Assembly (NCBI RefSeq): GCF_947179165.1
Contig: NC_077243.1
Location: 51,760,001-51,824,000 of the forward strand
DNA length: 64,000 nucleotides
Direction of reading: 5' to 3'
Source of the DNA: Solanum dulcamara
Taxonomy: Eukaryota; Streptophyta; Magnoliopsida; Solanales; Solanaceae
This document shows, piece after piece, positions 11,284-26,200 of the stretch. The first letter of the stretch is position 1, and each line of letters opens with the position of its first letter. The notes under the pieces were generated by a model. The model was not told where the DNA came from and made no database searches. It saw only the letters and a program-made list of their open reading frames with translations. A program made the position numbers and the translations under genes.

Positions 11284-14200
11284 CTGAAGACACAAAAGTG
11301 GCATTACACTGAAGGTTCATGTGCAGTGAAATCATTGCTAAAACATCTTATTAAATTGATCATCAATGAAGTGATGTTAACAGTGCAAAACATTTCTTAC
11401 CCCAGGAAAAAGCATTCCAATCAAGCGGCAGGCTTTATCAGAAACAGAGAGAAGCAGTGTCTGTGATGGAAGTTGTATTACTGCACACTTGACAATTTAT
11501 AGAAAACCACAAGTTTAGTTCATCAGACCAGTTATAGAAAGAGAGGATTTTGGAACAATTAACAAAAAAAAGAAGAAGATTGATGTAGATCTACAGAGCT
11601 ATATTCCTAGATATAGCCTGCTCCCCTACAGATATACACAACAACAACAACAACAAAAAACCCAGTATAGTCCCACCATGTGAGGTCTGGGGAGGGTAGA
11701 ATGTACGCAGACCTAACCCCCACCTTAAAAGGTAGGGCAGCTGTTTCCAAAAGACCCTCGGCTTAAGAGAGAAGAACAAGGGAGGAGAAACAAGGAAAAC
11801 AAGGCATAGGTCAGTAGAGCCAGGCATATAACAAACGATATAAAAATATGAATAATGAGAGCGATAAAGTCAGGGTAGAAAAGATCGGGGATAAAGGAGC
11901 ATTAACTACTATAGATAAAATAGGATACCCAAAGTAAACTGGGCCAACTAATATAAGCAGTAATCCCATGCAAAAATCATATGTTAATAAACAAATGAGC
12001 GCGACTACGACTACTATGGAGAAAAGATAGGCCACCTAGCCCACTATCTTAGTCTGAGTCCTCCGTAGCCTCCTATCTAAGGTCATGTCCTCAGTGAGCT
12101 GTAACTGTGTCATATCATGTCTAATCACCTCTTCCCAATACTTCTTTGGCCTCCCTTTGCCCCTCCTGAAACCGTCCATAGCCAACCTCTCGCACCTCCG
12201 CACTGGAGCATCTGTGTCTCTCCTCTTCACATGCCAAAACCATCTAAGTCTCGCTTCCCGCATCTTGTCCTCCACCGATGTCACTCTCACCTTGTCTCGG
12301 ATATCTTCATTCCTAATTCTATCCATCCTAGTGTGCCCACACATCCACCGCAGCATTCGCATTTCCGCGACTTTCATCTTCTGAACATGAAGTTTCTTGA
12401 TTGGCCAACACTCCACCCCGTACAATAGAGTCGGTCTAACCACCACTTTGTAGAACTAGCCTTTGAGCTTTGGTGGCACTTTCTTGTCACACAGCACTCC
12501 GGAGGTGAGCCTCCATTTCATCCACCCTGCACCGATACGATGAGAAACATCGTCGTCGATATCCTCATCTTCCTGTATAATAGACCCAAGGTACTTGAAG
12601 CTTCTTTTCTTTTGAATGGCCTGGGTACCAAGCCTCACTTCCCCGTCAGCCTCACGCGGCAGGCCACTGAAACTGCACTCCAAGTATTCTGTCTTGGTCC
12701 TACTCAATTTAAATCCTTTAGACTCCAACGTCTGTCTCCATCCCTCCAGCTTGTCGTTAACTGCGTTGTAAGTCTCGTAAATTAGGACTATGTCATCCGC
12801 GAACAACATACACCAAGGCACCTCACCTTGTATTTGTCTTGTCAATTGATCCATCACCAGGGCGAATAGAAACGGGCTAAGAGTCGATCCCTGGTGCAAC
12901 CCCATGTAACAGGAAAGTGCTCTGAGTCCCCTCCTACCGTCCTTACCCTGGTCTTAGATCCATCATATATGTCTTTAATCGCTCTAATGTACGCCACAGG
13001 TATACATTTCGCCTCCAAGCATCTCCATAGGACCTCTCTTGGAACTTTGTCATAGGCCTTTTCTAGGTCAATGAATATCATGTGTAAGTCCCTTTTTCGC
13101 TCCCTATACTGCTCCACCAACCTCCTTAAAATATGAATGGCTTCTGTAGTCGAGCGCCCCGGCATGAATCCAAACTGGTTCTCTGAAATAGACACACTAC
13201 TCCTCACCCTCATTTCTATCACCCTTTCCCACAATTTCATAGTGTGACTTAGCAGCTTGATACCTCTATAGTTGGTGCAGCTTTGAATGTCTCCCTTGTT
13301 CTTGTACACGGGAATGATTGTACTCCACCTCCATTTTTCTGGCATCTTCGATGTCCTGAAAATGACATTAAACAGCGCAGTCAGCCACACCAATCCTACC
13401 CTACCTGCATTCTTCCAAAATTCCCCAGGGATCTCGTCAGGTTCGATCGCTTTTCCCCTGCTTATCCTACGAACAGCTCCCTTAACCTCCTCAACCTTTA
13501 TTCTCCTACAATACCCAAAGTCGCGATGCCTATCCAAGTGCTCCAAGTCTCCCAACACAAAGTCTCTGTCCCCTCCTTCGTTCAAGAGTTCGTGAAAGTA
13601 TGACTGCCATCTCTGTCTAATGCGGGATTCCTGTACCAGTACTTGACCATCCTTGTCCTTGATGTACTTCACTTGATCCAAGTCGCGTGCCTTCCTCTCT
13701 CTCGCCTTGGCAAGCTTAAATAGCTTCTTATCCCTGCCTTTTTCCTCTAGTTCTGCATAAAGGCATTCAAAGGCTGCCGTTTTAGCCGCCGAAACTGCCA
13801 TCTTTGCCTCCTTATTCGCCATCTTATACTTTTTCCTGTTCCTTCGCTTCTCTTCATCATCCTTGCTATCTACCAACTTTACATATGCCTGCTTCTTTGC
13901 TTCTACCTTTCCCTGGACTTCTCCATTCCACCACCAATCCCCTCGGTGCCCACCATGGCGGCCTCGTGAGACCCCCAGCACCTCTCTAGCTGTTTCCCTA
14001 ATGCAGCTGGCCGTCCTATCCCAAATACTGCTCGCCTCCCCCCTACTATCCCAAATACACACAAAGAAAGTAAATAAATAAATCAAGAAACTGGGGAGTG
14101 AAATTGCACAATGCATTTTTGTCAACAGAAGGGTCAGAAAAGAACATGCAAGCTTCCTGTGTAGATAGGTCTTCATGAGAACAATACAATTTCACTAAAA

Positions 14201-17200
14201 AAATTCCTGAGATGCATGTTAGTTCTGGTACAGATTTCAATAGTAAAATGAATTCAGTTCACATAGTGAATCTTCAATAAATTTGAAGTTGCAGAGATAG
14301 ATGTTTTAAGCCTCTAAATCTGTATGTTTAGCTTAAAGATGCGGAATTACCAACAGATAGGAATGTCAGATTTTTTCCCCAAATAAAAAAGAGATTAAGT
14401 GGGCATAGGAATGTCATCTGAATCATCATTACTCATAATGATGCAAAAACAAGACTGACTTGGCAAGATCTTCAGCAAGGTTATCACGTGTTCAGCAAAA
14501 AAAATTCAACCATCAACCAAGCAGAAAGGGAAAAGTAGTTTTAACTTGTGTTGTAACTTGAGTTCATCTAACGTTTGCAGTAGACTCTCAAATTCTGTAG
14601 ACAATACAAAATACCCGCATGACACTCTAATCATCTGCTGCTTGCTGAATGCTGATGCATCAAAACTCAAACAGTTCGCTATTGATGCACTAGAATAAGC
14701 CTCATTCTTAAGTCCACAGGAAAGGAAAAAAGAAAAACTGTGATTCATATACTCCAAATAATGATTAATAACAGCACAGTCGATGACAGACCTAAACATA
14801 ATTCACATTCAAATGCCAACTTCCACATGATTTAATACCACAAGGTTACCCTATTTCAGTGTCTGAAAGACCAATTAGTCAAAACAGCTACATTTACCTC
14901 AAAGAGCTATTCAAAATATCATATTGTTACTTCATATGCCTCAAACGGCAACTTTTAACTTGAGAACTCTCATACATTGGTCGAGAGAATGGCATGGTGT
15001 CTCCTTACATGGTTGTTAATGTATGTGATCATCTCATGCTCACTTTTTTTGCTTAATTTTCTCTTCGACCCCTCCTCACATGCAGGAGTGATCATTTTCA
15101 TGGGCCAAATACGTGAAAATTCTTATTGGCAGTGGGTGGCAGTGAGACTCTATTCAAGAACCTCTGCCTTCTCATATAATATGTTGAAATGTGTTTTTAT
15201 GAGGTAAAATATTTAGGGGGGGGGGGTTGCTAGCTAGTTAGAGTTATGCAGGGATTATTAGTTTATGTTTAAAATTTTACTTGATACTTCTTACTTAGTA
15301 CTTAATGGAATAACTTATAAATAATGACTGTCGACATAACACTTTTTACAGTTGAATGGTGGAATTTATATGGTAATTCAGCTCCTCATCTCAAAAAATT
15401 AGCCATTAGAATTTTGGGTTTAACGCCTAGTTCTGCTGGATGTGAGTGTAACTAGTGTGTGTTTGAGCATATAAGTACTCATAGTGGTATACATCATATT
15501 TACTCATTTTTCTTTGCATAGTTAATCAATTAGACTAATTTACTGACATTAAAATTGAATGATCTAGTGTATTTTAAGAACAATAGTTCTATAAAAGTTC
15601 GTTATGACTTGCGGAGTGTCATTGATCCAATCTTATTGGGTAACACTGATCATAGTAATGAGTGGTTGGTTGGGAAGATGGGTGTTAATGTGGAAGCAGA
15701 AGATGAATTGGTGTTTGGAGATAACTTGATTTGGGTCATGTTTCAAGAGCGTCGGACACTGAGGACGTGTTCACACACACACACACACAATATATATCAA
15801 AAGAATCTCCAGAGTGCGCTTTTATTTAGTGAAGCCCACATTTTTAGTGCGCTTTATACTGCAACGTGTTCTCACTCACACACACATATATATATCAAAA
15901 AGAATCTCCATAGTGCGCTTTTATTTAGTGAAGCCCACATTTTTAGTGTGCTTTATACTGCAACATGGCTTTAGCGCTTTTGACAATACTGCCGAGGACA
16001 TGAGAAAATTATTGGATATTCAGGGCAGTGAAACCCTCTGACAGACAATCTAAATCTGGATATTATGTTCAAGTTGGGGGAAATTTGGTGTCTTGGAAAA
16101 GTAAAAAACAAAAATGTGGTTAGTAGATCTAGTGTAGAAACATAATATCAGGCTCGGGCAGTGACAACGTGTTAACTCATCTGGATCAAGCAACTACTGA
16201 AGGAATTGAAATTTGGAGATACTAAAGGAATGGAATTTGTGTGCAATAATGAAGCTACAGTTCACATTGTATCGAATTTAGTGTTTCACAAGAGGGCCAA
16301 ACACACAGAGATTGATTGTCATTTTGTCTGAGAAAAAGTACCCTCAGGAACACATCGTCACAAGGTTTGTGCGATCAAATGATCAGCTTGCAGATATATT
16401 CACCAAGTCCATAGCTGGTCCCAGAACGAGTTATATATCTAACAAGTTTGGTACATATAATTTGTATGCACCAGCTTGAGGGGGAGTGATAGAATCCAGG
16501 GAATATTCTATAGCATGTGTAAATATAGTAGGTAGCTTGATTTACTCCTATTATAATTAGGTATTAATTTGTACTGATTAGGTATTGATTTTCTTTCCTT
16601 TTTTGGACGCATAAACTTAGCTATTTAAACCCCAATAGCTTGTGGGAATAATCAAGTTGAGTTCTCTCTCAAACTCTTGTTTTCTCACAACATTCTATGA
16701 TACTTTGCTAGCTCATGAAAAAATCATGTTTCTATCCAAGTTTCAGCCACATGCACCTTGATTTTTGTCTCTAAAACATCTCTTCAAGATTAACAATCTC
16801 CTTCAAGCCCTTCATAAGTATTGAGTTTTCTACATTTAAGTCGGCACTGGTAGAGAGAAGATACAATCTGTGACTATATGTCCCATTCTGGTCAAAATTT
16901 ATTATTCTCATCTTACAATCCACCAAAGACCTCTTTTGCACTTTTAATATATTCCTTAAACCTTTTTAATATGATACCATGTCGAAGTGTGTGACTATCT
17001 CATTTAAAAGCTTAAGCTTGTAGAGAGAGCACATTTTTTATTTGCTTAATTATGTCTTCAGCAATGGTCTTGGACAAGCTTCACCTCATGAGTTGAGCAC
17101 TGGGAATGACTTAGGTCCAAAATCCACAATTTTAATGGTATCAGAGACAAAGCCAATCCTATTCTTGGTTACCTAATGTTAAATCCCCACTGTATATTGT

Positions 17201-20200
17201 CCACACTTTAAATGTTCAATCCTAGGTACACGGGATGTTAGGTCTCGATTTCTTAAGAAGATTATTGTCTCTTTTATGGTGGTCTTGACAAGCCTTACCT
17301 CATGAGTTAGGTTTAAGCAGGGGCAGATTAAAGAAGGCTCAAGGGGTGTCACGTGACACTGCTTCGTCAGAAAAATTTACTAATTATGTATACAACAACA
17401 ACCCAGTGAAATCCTACAACGTGGGGTCTGGGGAGGGTAAAGTGTACGCAGACCTTACTCCTACCAAGGTAGAACGGCTATTTCTGAGAGACTCTCGGCT
17501 CAATAGAAGCATAAAAAGAGGTTGGATACTGCTAAGAAGTACAAGAAGTTCAAAGCGTTATGTGAAAGCAAATAACGAAAGCGACACAGATAAAATAGAG
17601 TAATCAAAGTACAGAGAGTAGTATATACTAACAAAAAACAGAGCACAAGAAATTATAGTGCGCTAATGCGCCTGCTAATAAGGAGAAATAACGAGACTTT
17701 GTACTAGCCTTCTACCCTAATATGGGTCCTCCACACCCTTCTATCTAAGGTCATGTCCTCGGTAAGCTGTAACTGCGCCATGTCCTGCCTAATCACCTCT
17801 CCCCAATATTTCTTCGGCCTACCCCTACCTCTTCTGAAACCATCTATGGCCAACCTCTCACACCTCCGTACTGGGGCATCTGTGTCTCTCCTCTTCAATG
17901 CCCAAACCATCTCAGTCGCACTTCCCACATCTTGTCTTCCACCGAGGATTTACTAAATATATATATATATAGTGAAAAGGGAAAAAATAAGATATAAAGG
18001 ATATATAATGTAGGATGACACTCCTTAAATCAAAGTTGTGCGCAGTTCAATTGGTTTGGTGCTGAAATTCCACAGGTCGGGTTGTGTGTTAAAACCTACC
18101 TAGCCTCATTTTGATACATTTTTTATGTTTTTTTCATTGACCTTCTTTGTCACCAATCTTATTGATTAAGAATAATTTATGAAATTCAATGAATAAAAGT
18201 TGTTTAGTGATCATTTGGTGCTTTATATAAGAAAATATTTGGTACTATTTTTAATGAGGTTATTTTGAATACATTTCAGAAACAAAAAAAATTGAGAAAA
18301 AGTTGTAAAAAAAAATTAATTTAATTTTTTTAAAAGGTATAGTACTATACGTGAATTATATTTTATTTATATTTTGTTCTTTTTTTTAGTATGGTGTTAC
18401 ATTATTTTTTCATGTTTCTCATTTTAAAAGGTGACATCGCTGAAAAATCCTGCGTACGACACTGGGTTTTAGGATGAGTTAGGTCAAGTCCATTGTCTCT
18501 ATGGAATCAATTATTCAAATTTGGAATTACTTGAAGTGGCTATTTAATCTATTATATTGTTATTTCAAGATACACGCCCATACACGGTGGAGATACATAT
18601 GTGTATGAGAGTAAGAGTATCCACCTCAAATCATTGACCATAATCAAGAACAATAAACTATTGTCAACTTACATGTGTGCAGTTGACATTTCTGCAAGAT
18701 CGATGCAGTAAACCAATAAAAGAACTATGATGAAATCTGGTTTTCCTCTAGCTGCAGAAACTCAGTCTTTTAACTAGAGAACACTACCATAAACGAGAAT
18801 AGGGCAGTTCAAATGGATGCAAAAAAGATGCAGGCAACCTATAAGCACTAGTTTGAGGTGAACTAGCACTAGCTTGATGTCAACCTTTAGGAGTAATTCA
18901 TCAAATTGGTTAAATCTAAAATAATTACATACTCTTTATTTAATATGATTATTCTCTAGCTGTAGAAACTCAATCTTTAAAGGTAAGAACACTTACAAGC
19001 TTCTTTTCTTGCAGCTGACTAAGGAATCCATGCTGGTTCATTGCCCGAAAAACTAGAAAATCCGCCTTCCCAACATATTGTCTGATCCAAAACAAAGATG
19101 TAATTTTCAGAAAGGTGTAAATTGCACTGTGTACGACTTAAGAAGAATCAGTTTCTAACGTGAAAAAGATCCACCAAGCAAAACTTTAATTGATCTAAAA
19201 TGAATTACTTGTTATTCATATGATCCTGGGAAATAAGGCGAACAATTTGCATTGTTGGAGGCCAATTTGCAGCAAGCCTGACAAAAACACAAAGGACAAA
19301 TCAATTCTAGATGTTAATACAGTTAAATAAACACTGCATTATGAAAGTGAAAAGAAGACTATAGATGCATAGCAGAAGAACTAAAAGATGACTTTCCAGA
19401 GTTGACATCATCTGCTTCAAATACATAAAAGTGCATCCTGGATATCACTCCTAAGTAGCTTCCACAAATCAAAAGCGGAAATTACATTTTCTTTAGGAAC
19501 TTTTACATCAACTAAAGCCTCTTATACTGAAAACTAATATAATGAGTTAGATTCCTTCCACATTTATAGGCTACATAATGCGGAATTAGTAACCGTGGAG
19601 AATCAGATTCCTTCCACACATTAATCCAACATAATGCAATCTGGAGAACAGTGTTCGGGAAAGCGAGTGCTTCATCGCTTTAAGCGGTGAAGCGAAGCGA
19701 GGGTTCAGCGCTTCAGCTAGAGGCACATGAAAAGAAGCAGCTGCTTCTGGGCTTGAAGCGCAATGCAATCAGAAGCAGCGAAGAGAGAAGAGCAGCGCTT
19801 TTATTTTTTTTAATTAATAAGTGATCGATTTTAAAGAATAAAAAGAGTCGCGACTCACCTTGTCCTTAAGAAATCAAAATAGTAAGGTTTCAGTGTTTTT
19901 TCTTTTCTTTCTTCTTCTTTGTGGTGCAGTGGCACTGCTAACCTAGGATTTTTCTTCTTTTTTCTACTCTGTTTGTTACTTTGTTTTCATTTGCCCTGTT
20001 TAGCTTTGATTATTTAAATTATATATTTCTGATTTTTTTTCCTCACGGTGATCAAAATATATATTGCTGAATTGTTTTGTTTCTTAGCAATGACCAAAAT
20101 GTTGTTGAATTTTTTCTTAATAATAGTCATAAAAATATAATGTTGATTATTTTTCCTAAATCTTATCCGCGATTAAAAATGGCTGACCCGGCATGAAAAT

Positions 20201-23200
20201 ACGGAAAAAAAAGTTAGTGAGACCAATATGACAACAATTGTACGTCTGTTTTGTGACAAGACAACTAAAGGGGACCCTTTTTTTAGTTTTTAATATGAAT
20301 TTTTGCTTATATCTTTTGTCTCTATTTATTTTGGTCTTTTTTCTTTTAAATTGGGCTTCACTTAAACGAAGCGAGCGCTTCGCTTAAAGCGTGAAGCGAC
20401 CTTGTAGCTTTTTTCCGCTTTGCGCTCCCCTAAACACTGCTGGAGAAAGTACAGCTTTCATCAAAGGAGTCACAAGCATCTAACTAATGCTGTCAGCACA
20501 CCCCAAAAGTTTGCAATCTAGCTTAATCCTATTTTTCAAACACTTAAAGATAGGCTAGATCTCATGTGTCTATCCAATACTAGAGTACATCTGGAAAGGA
20601 ACTCTATTTCTCTGCTACTTACATTCTTAAGTCTACCGATGAAGCAATTTCTCATATGGGATGGTTGCACGCAATGATTGACGAGATGTCCACTTTACAT
20701 ACAAGTAGTATTTGGGAACTTGCCCCTCTTTCTTCAGGAAATCTATTGTTGGTTATCGTTGGGTTTATGTAGTCAAAGTTGGTCCAGACAGCTAAATTGA
20801 TCAGCTTAAGTCCCGCTTTTTTGCCAAAGGATATCATCAGATATTTGGCTTTATTGCAGTGATACTTTCTCTCATGTGGCTAAAATAGCATATGTCCGCC
20901 TCTTTCTATCCATGGTTGTTGTTCGCCATTGGCCTATTTATCAATTGGACATTAAGAATGTTTTTCTCTATGGCGACATTGATGATGAGGTTTATATAGA
21001 GCAAACTCTTGGTTTTGTTATTGAGGGGATGTCTAGTGGTAGTGTATGTCGATTGCACTAGTCACTATATGGTTCGAAAAAATATCCTCAAGCCTAATTT
21101 GGTAAGTACAACACAGTTATGTAGGAATTAAGCGTGACTCGTAGTGAAGATGATTATTGTGTTTTATCAACATTCAACTTCAAGCTTGTGTATTTATTTA
21201 GTGGTTTATGGATTGGCAATGATTGTCATGGTAACACTAGTCTAAACATCTCTTTCAGCACTTCCAGACAAATAATTTGGGTAGATTGAAGTTATTTTCT
21301 AGGCATTGAGGTCGCTCAGTCTAGATTACGTATTGTTATTTCACAACAAAAATATGCTTTAGACAATCTTGAGGAGACAGAAATGATGGGTTGTATACCC
21401 ATTGACAATCCTATGGATCTGAATGTTAAGCTTATGCTAGGACCCATTGACACTCGAGGCTCGAGGCCATAAGCAGATCATTGGATACACAAACGTTGAT
21501 TGGTGGATCACCTTCTGATAGACATTCTATGTTTGGTTATTGTATTTTAGTAGCAAGTAATTTAGTGCCTTGTTAAGACAAGAAATAGAGTGTGGTTTCT
21601 CAATCTAGTCTGGAAACATAATATCGAGCAATGGCTATGGCAACATGTGAGATAGATTGTCACTTCATCGGAGAAAAAAACTCTCAGGAGATACTGTTAC
21701 AAAGTTTGTAAAGTCAAATGATCAGCTTGCATATATTTTCACCAAGTCCCTGGCCCTCGTATTAGTTAAATCTGTAACAAGATCGGTGTACATAACTTAT
21801 ATGCACCAACTTGAGGAGGGTGTTACACAATCACTGTATAAAATAGTGTGTTGTGTCTCACATTTATAGGGATATGGATTGTGTAAAGTATGCATATAAG
21901 TGGGCTCTGTGTAAGACAATTAATTACAAGAACAACAACATACCAAGTGAAATCCCACCCAGTGGGGTCTAAGGAGGGTAGAGTGTATGCAAACCTTACC
22001 ACTACCTCAAGGAGGAAGAGAGGTTGTTCCGAAAGACCCTCGGCTCAAGTGCTTCAAACCCAAGTAAAAAAGAAGAAGAAACAATGAAGAAAGCATAGCA
22101 GTAAATAAGAAAGGCAAATGTAAAGTCTAAAAGAAAGAAACAATACAACTGGAGGGCAGATGTGTATTGTTTACAAGAATCAAAGATTAATGGAGATATA
22201 AGAGGGGTTATTAAAGAGAGATGGGCAAATAGAAGGGTCAGACATGCACAATTAGAGGCTGGTGGAACAAAAGGGGGTAATCATTATTCTATGGGATAGC
22301 AGTATTTGGGAGGGAGAAGTTTGTGAATTAGGGGCTTACTATATCACATGTAAGTTCACTGGGAAAGTGCAAGTTTTTGAATGGCATCTATCTAGTGTAT
22401 ATGCTCTTAATGATAGAGATGAAAGGGAGGAAGTGTGGGGTGAACTGGGGGCAGTAAGGAGTCTGTTTAGTGGACCTTGGGTGGTGGTTGGGGATTTCAA
22501 TGTAGTAAAGTACCCAACAGAAAAGAAGAACTGCAAAAGATTCAATAAGGCGATGGAAGATTTCTCTGATTTTATAAAAGATATAGAATTACAAGATTTA
22601 CCAATGACAGGTGGTAGATTCACATGGAGGAAAGGGGACAGACATGATATTGCAGCAAGACTAGACAGATTTTTGATATCTGAGGAATGGGAAGTTTCCT
22701 TTAGGAAGATTAAGCAATCAATCTTACCTAGAGTAACATCTGACCAAAATCCTTTGTTATTGGAATATGGCAACTGGAAGAAACCAACCTCTTACTTCAA
22801 GTTTGAGAACTGGTGGCTACAGACTCAAGATTTCAAGGAAAGAATTAAAGAAGGGTGGCGTTTTGTAACTTATGTTGGAAGACCAGATTATATACTAGGT
22901 TGCAAGCTGAAACTACTAAAAGTCAAGCTGATAGAATGGAGAAAAACACTTCATGGCAACCTTGGTTTGCAAAAACAGTGTACTCTCAACCAACTAGTTG
23001 ACTAGATTTGATTCAAGATCACAGAGCACTTTCTGATGATGAGTCCTACTTGAGAGCAGTACTGACAGTGGAGTTGGAGGAAATTGCCAAGAGGGAGGAA
23101 GTGGCTTGGAGGCAAAGATCTAGGTCCCTTTGGCTCAAGGGGACAGGAATTCAAAATATTTCCACAGGATTGCTAACTGTCACAAGAGGTACAACAACAT

Positions 23201-26200
23201 TGACAAAGTAATCATAAATGGAGCCAATGTTACTGAACCAGATGGGATCCACGATGAAATAATTAGTTTCTACCTGAAACTATAGACTGAAACAGAAGTA
23301 TGGAGACCTCAGTTCAATTCTAGATTCCAACTTATGGTCAGTGAAGAGGATAATATAGCTTTGCAATGTCAATTTGAAGAACAGGAAATCAAAGACAGTG
23401 TGTTCTCATATGCACGGGACAAGGCCCCAGGCCTTGATGGTTTCTCAATGGCCTTTTACATACAGTGCTGGGATGTGATTAAGGAGGAAGCGGTAGCTGC
23501 CATCCAGAATTTCCATGATCAGGGCTATTTTGGAAAAAGTTTCAATGCTACTTTCATAGCTCTGATCCCCAAGAAGGTGAGATGCAGTGAAAGATTTCAG
23601 GCCAGTTAGCCTGATTGGGAGCTTCTACAAAATCATATCAAAGATCCTAACAGAAAGACTCAAGAGGGTTATGCCAAAGTTAGTTGATGACCAACAAATG
23701 GCCTTCATAAAGTGTAGGCAAATTATGGATGCCATTCTGGTGGCCAATGAATGTGTAGATGTGAGAAACAGATCCAATGTTCCAGGAATTCTTTGTAAGT
23801 TAGACATAAAGAAAGCTTATGATCATTTGAACTAGGAATATTTGTGGAGTACACTCCGGAGGATGGGGTTTGGAAATACCTGGATAAAATGGATGAGGTT
23901 TTGCATGACCACAGTGAAGTTTTCTGTTTTGATCAATGGTACACCATCTGGTTTCTTTTCCTCGGAGAGAGGATTGAGACAAGGAGATCCCCTTTCTCCT
24001 CTTCTGTTTATCCTAGCTATGGGAGGTCTAAGTGATATGTTGAAGACTGCTCAAACAAACAACAGAATTAGGGGCTTCAAGGTGCGTGAGGGGGATGCAT
24101 TGGGAGTGTCTATATCCCATTTACAATATGTTGATGACTCATTAGTGCTCTGTAATGCAGAGAGTGAACAACTGACACCTAAGGGTTATTTTTATTTTGT
24201 TTGAAGCAATATTTGAACTTCATATAAATTGGGGAAAGAGTTTTATTTACCCTGTGAATGAAGCCCCAGAGATCAGTTCACTGGCAAACATTCTAGGTGG
24301 CAAGATAGGTGAGCTTCCCACCACCTATCTTGGCATGCCTTTGGGAGCAAAGAGTAAATCTTTGAGCATCTGGAACTCAGTGGTGGAAAAGTGTGAAAAG
24401 AAATTGGTTAATTGGAAAAGTCAATACTTATCCTTGGGTGGTAGAGTCACACTGATCAACAGTGTTCTTGAGGCCATGCCAACTTATATGATGTCCCTTT
24501 TCCCTATGCCTAGGAAGATCATTGAAAAGTTGGATGCCATGAGAAGGAATTTTCTATGGCAAGGTAATGGAGAAGGGGGAAAGAAATTTCACTTGGTCAA
24601 ATGGGATGCTTGCATAACAAACCAAAAATAGGGAGGTTTAGGAATTAAGAACCTAAAAGCTCACAATAAGAGCCTTCTGTTAAAATGGTTTTGGAGACTA
24701 GCAACATATGAACATGGCTTGTGGAAGGAAATCATCATTGCAAGATATGGTAAGGAAGGATTTTGGACTACTGAGGAGGTCAATATTCCTTATGGTGTGG
24801 GTTTATGGAGAACTATCAGAAATCAGTGGCCAAGAATGTGGAGTAATTCTACTATCAGTGTGGGAAATGGGTTGAAAACCTTGTTCTGGAATGATATATG
24901 GGTGGGACAAACACCTCTGAGACAACACTTTCCAGACATCTACATTCCCAATCAACAGAAAATGGCTACAATTCTAGAAGTCAGAAATGAACAAGGCTAG
25001 AACCTGACCTTTAGAAGGTTCCTCATTGACTGGGAAGTGGAGAGAATGATTCAATTCTACATCATCTTGGAACAAACCAAGAACCTCACAGATGAGGAAG
25101 ACAAATTGAAATGGAAGCTGGATAAAGATGGCAGGTTCAAGGTGAAATCAGCCTACAAACTACTAGGCATTTCAACCAAAACCAAGGAGATGTGGCCTTG
25201 GAAGATGATCTGGAAAGGGAAGATACCACATAAGGTGGTCTGTTTCACATGGCTTGTTGCAAGACAAGCTGTTTTGACTCAGTACAACTTAATGAAAAGG
25301 GGAAGACAGTTATGCTCCAAACGTTCTTTTTGTGAATCTGAGACAGAGACAATAAACCATCTTTTTTTGCACTGTAGAGTGACTGAGAAACAATGGAATC
25401 TTTTCATTAACCTGAGGGGTATTAGATGGACCATGCCTAGGAATACTGCAGAAGTTCTAGCATGTTGGAATAGAGATGGAAATTAGTCAGGAAAGGAGAG
25501 ATGGAAGATTGTCCCTGCCTGCATCTGGTGGACTATATGGAAGGAAAGAAATCAGAGGTTGTACGAGAACAAGAGCATCCCATTCCAAAGCATTAAATTG
25601 AACTGCCTAGTGACCTTTTATTTTTGGTGTATCCACAATGTACCTAAGGATCCGGGGGACATCACTCTATTTTTTTAGATAGTTTATGAGGGAGACAGGT
25701 GTTTAAATTCTTTTGACTTTCCCTTTATACTTATGATGTAATTACTACAGGAGTTCACTATTGGTGTACTTCTTTGTTTATAATACTAGTTAACTTCATC
25801 AAAAAAAAAACAATAATAGCAGCAAAATAGTGTGCTAATAGAAACATGATACACAACATAATACGCTAAGCCTCCACTAACCTTCACCCCTATTAACCTT
25901 TAACCCTAATACGCATCCTCCACTCCTTCCTATTCAGGGTCATGTCTTCGGTAATATCCAGTTGCGTCAAATCCTGTCTAATCACCTCTCTCCAATATTT
26001 CTTCGGCCTACCTCTACCCCTCCAATTATCCCCTACAACCAGCCTCTCGCACCATCTCACTAGGGCATCAACACACCTCCTTTGCACATGTCCAAACCAT
26101 CTCAGCCCCGCTTCCCTCATCTTGTCCGCCACGAAGGGTACTCCTACCTTTCTCCCTAATAAACTCATTCCTAATCTTGTCACTCCTAATATGTCCACAC

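Larger units (their letters stand above)
22146..25810 (+). mobile_element. L1-type LINE, 5'-truncated, with poly(A) tail
   Basis: Endonuclease, RT and zf-RVT/RNase H-like C-terminus on the + strand, ending in A10 at 25801-25810. AAACAATA occurs at 22138-22145 and again at 25808-25815, a probable target duplication (partly ambiguous with the poly(A)). It inserted into the 3' UTR of the minus-strand RTE LINE, so it is the younger of the two. Antisense to MED25. Confidence 0.85.

Noticed and set aside
10887..11466. Alanine- and leucine-rich frames on the + strand
   Set aside because: They are antisense readings of the CAG/CAA polyGln tract of MED25 exon 15.
12085..14081. Several + strand frames of 60-106 aa
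   Set aside because: Shadows of the minus-strand RTE reverse transcriptase; no family resemblance.
15215..15230. G9 run as a possible polypurine tract
   Set aside because: No LTR start follows and no retrotransposon coding precedes it.
18040..18105. Possible tRNA gene
   Set aside because: A/B-box-like words within a hAT MITE, but no cloverleaf could be drawn by eye and similar stretches occur in such elements.
22339..22773. 144 aa minus-strand frame
   Set aside because: Shadow of the L1 endonuclease on the + strand.
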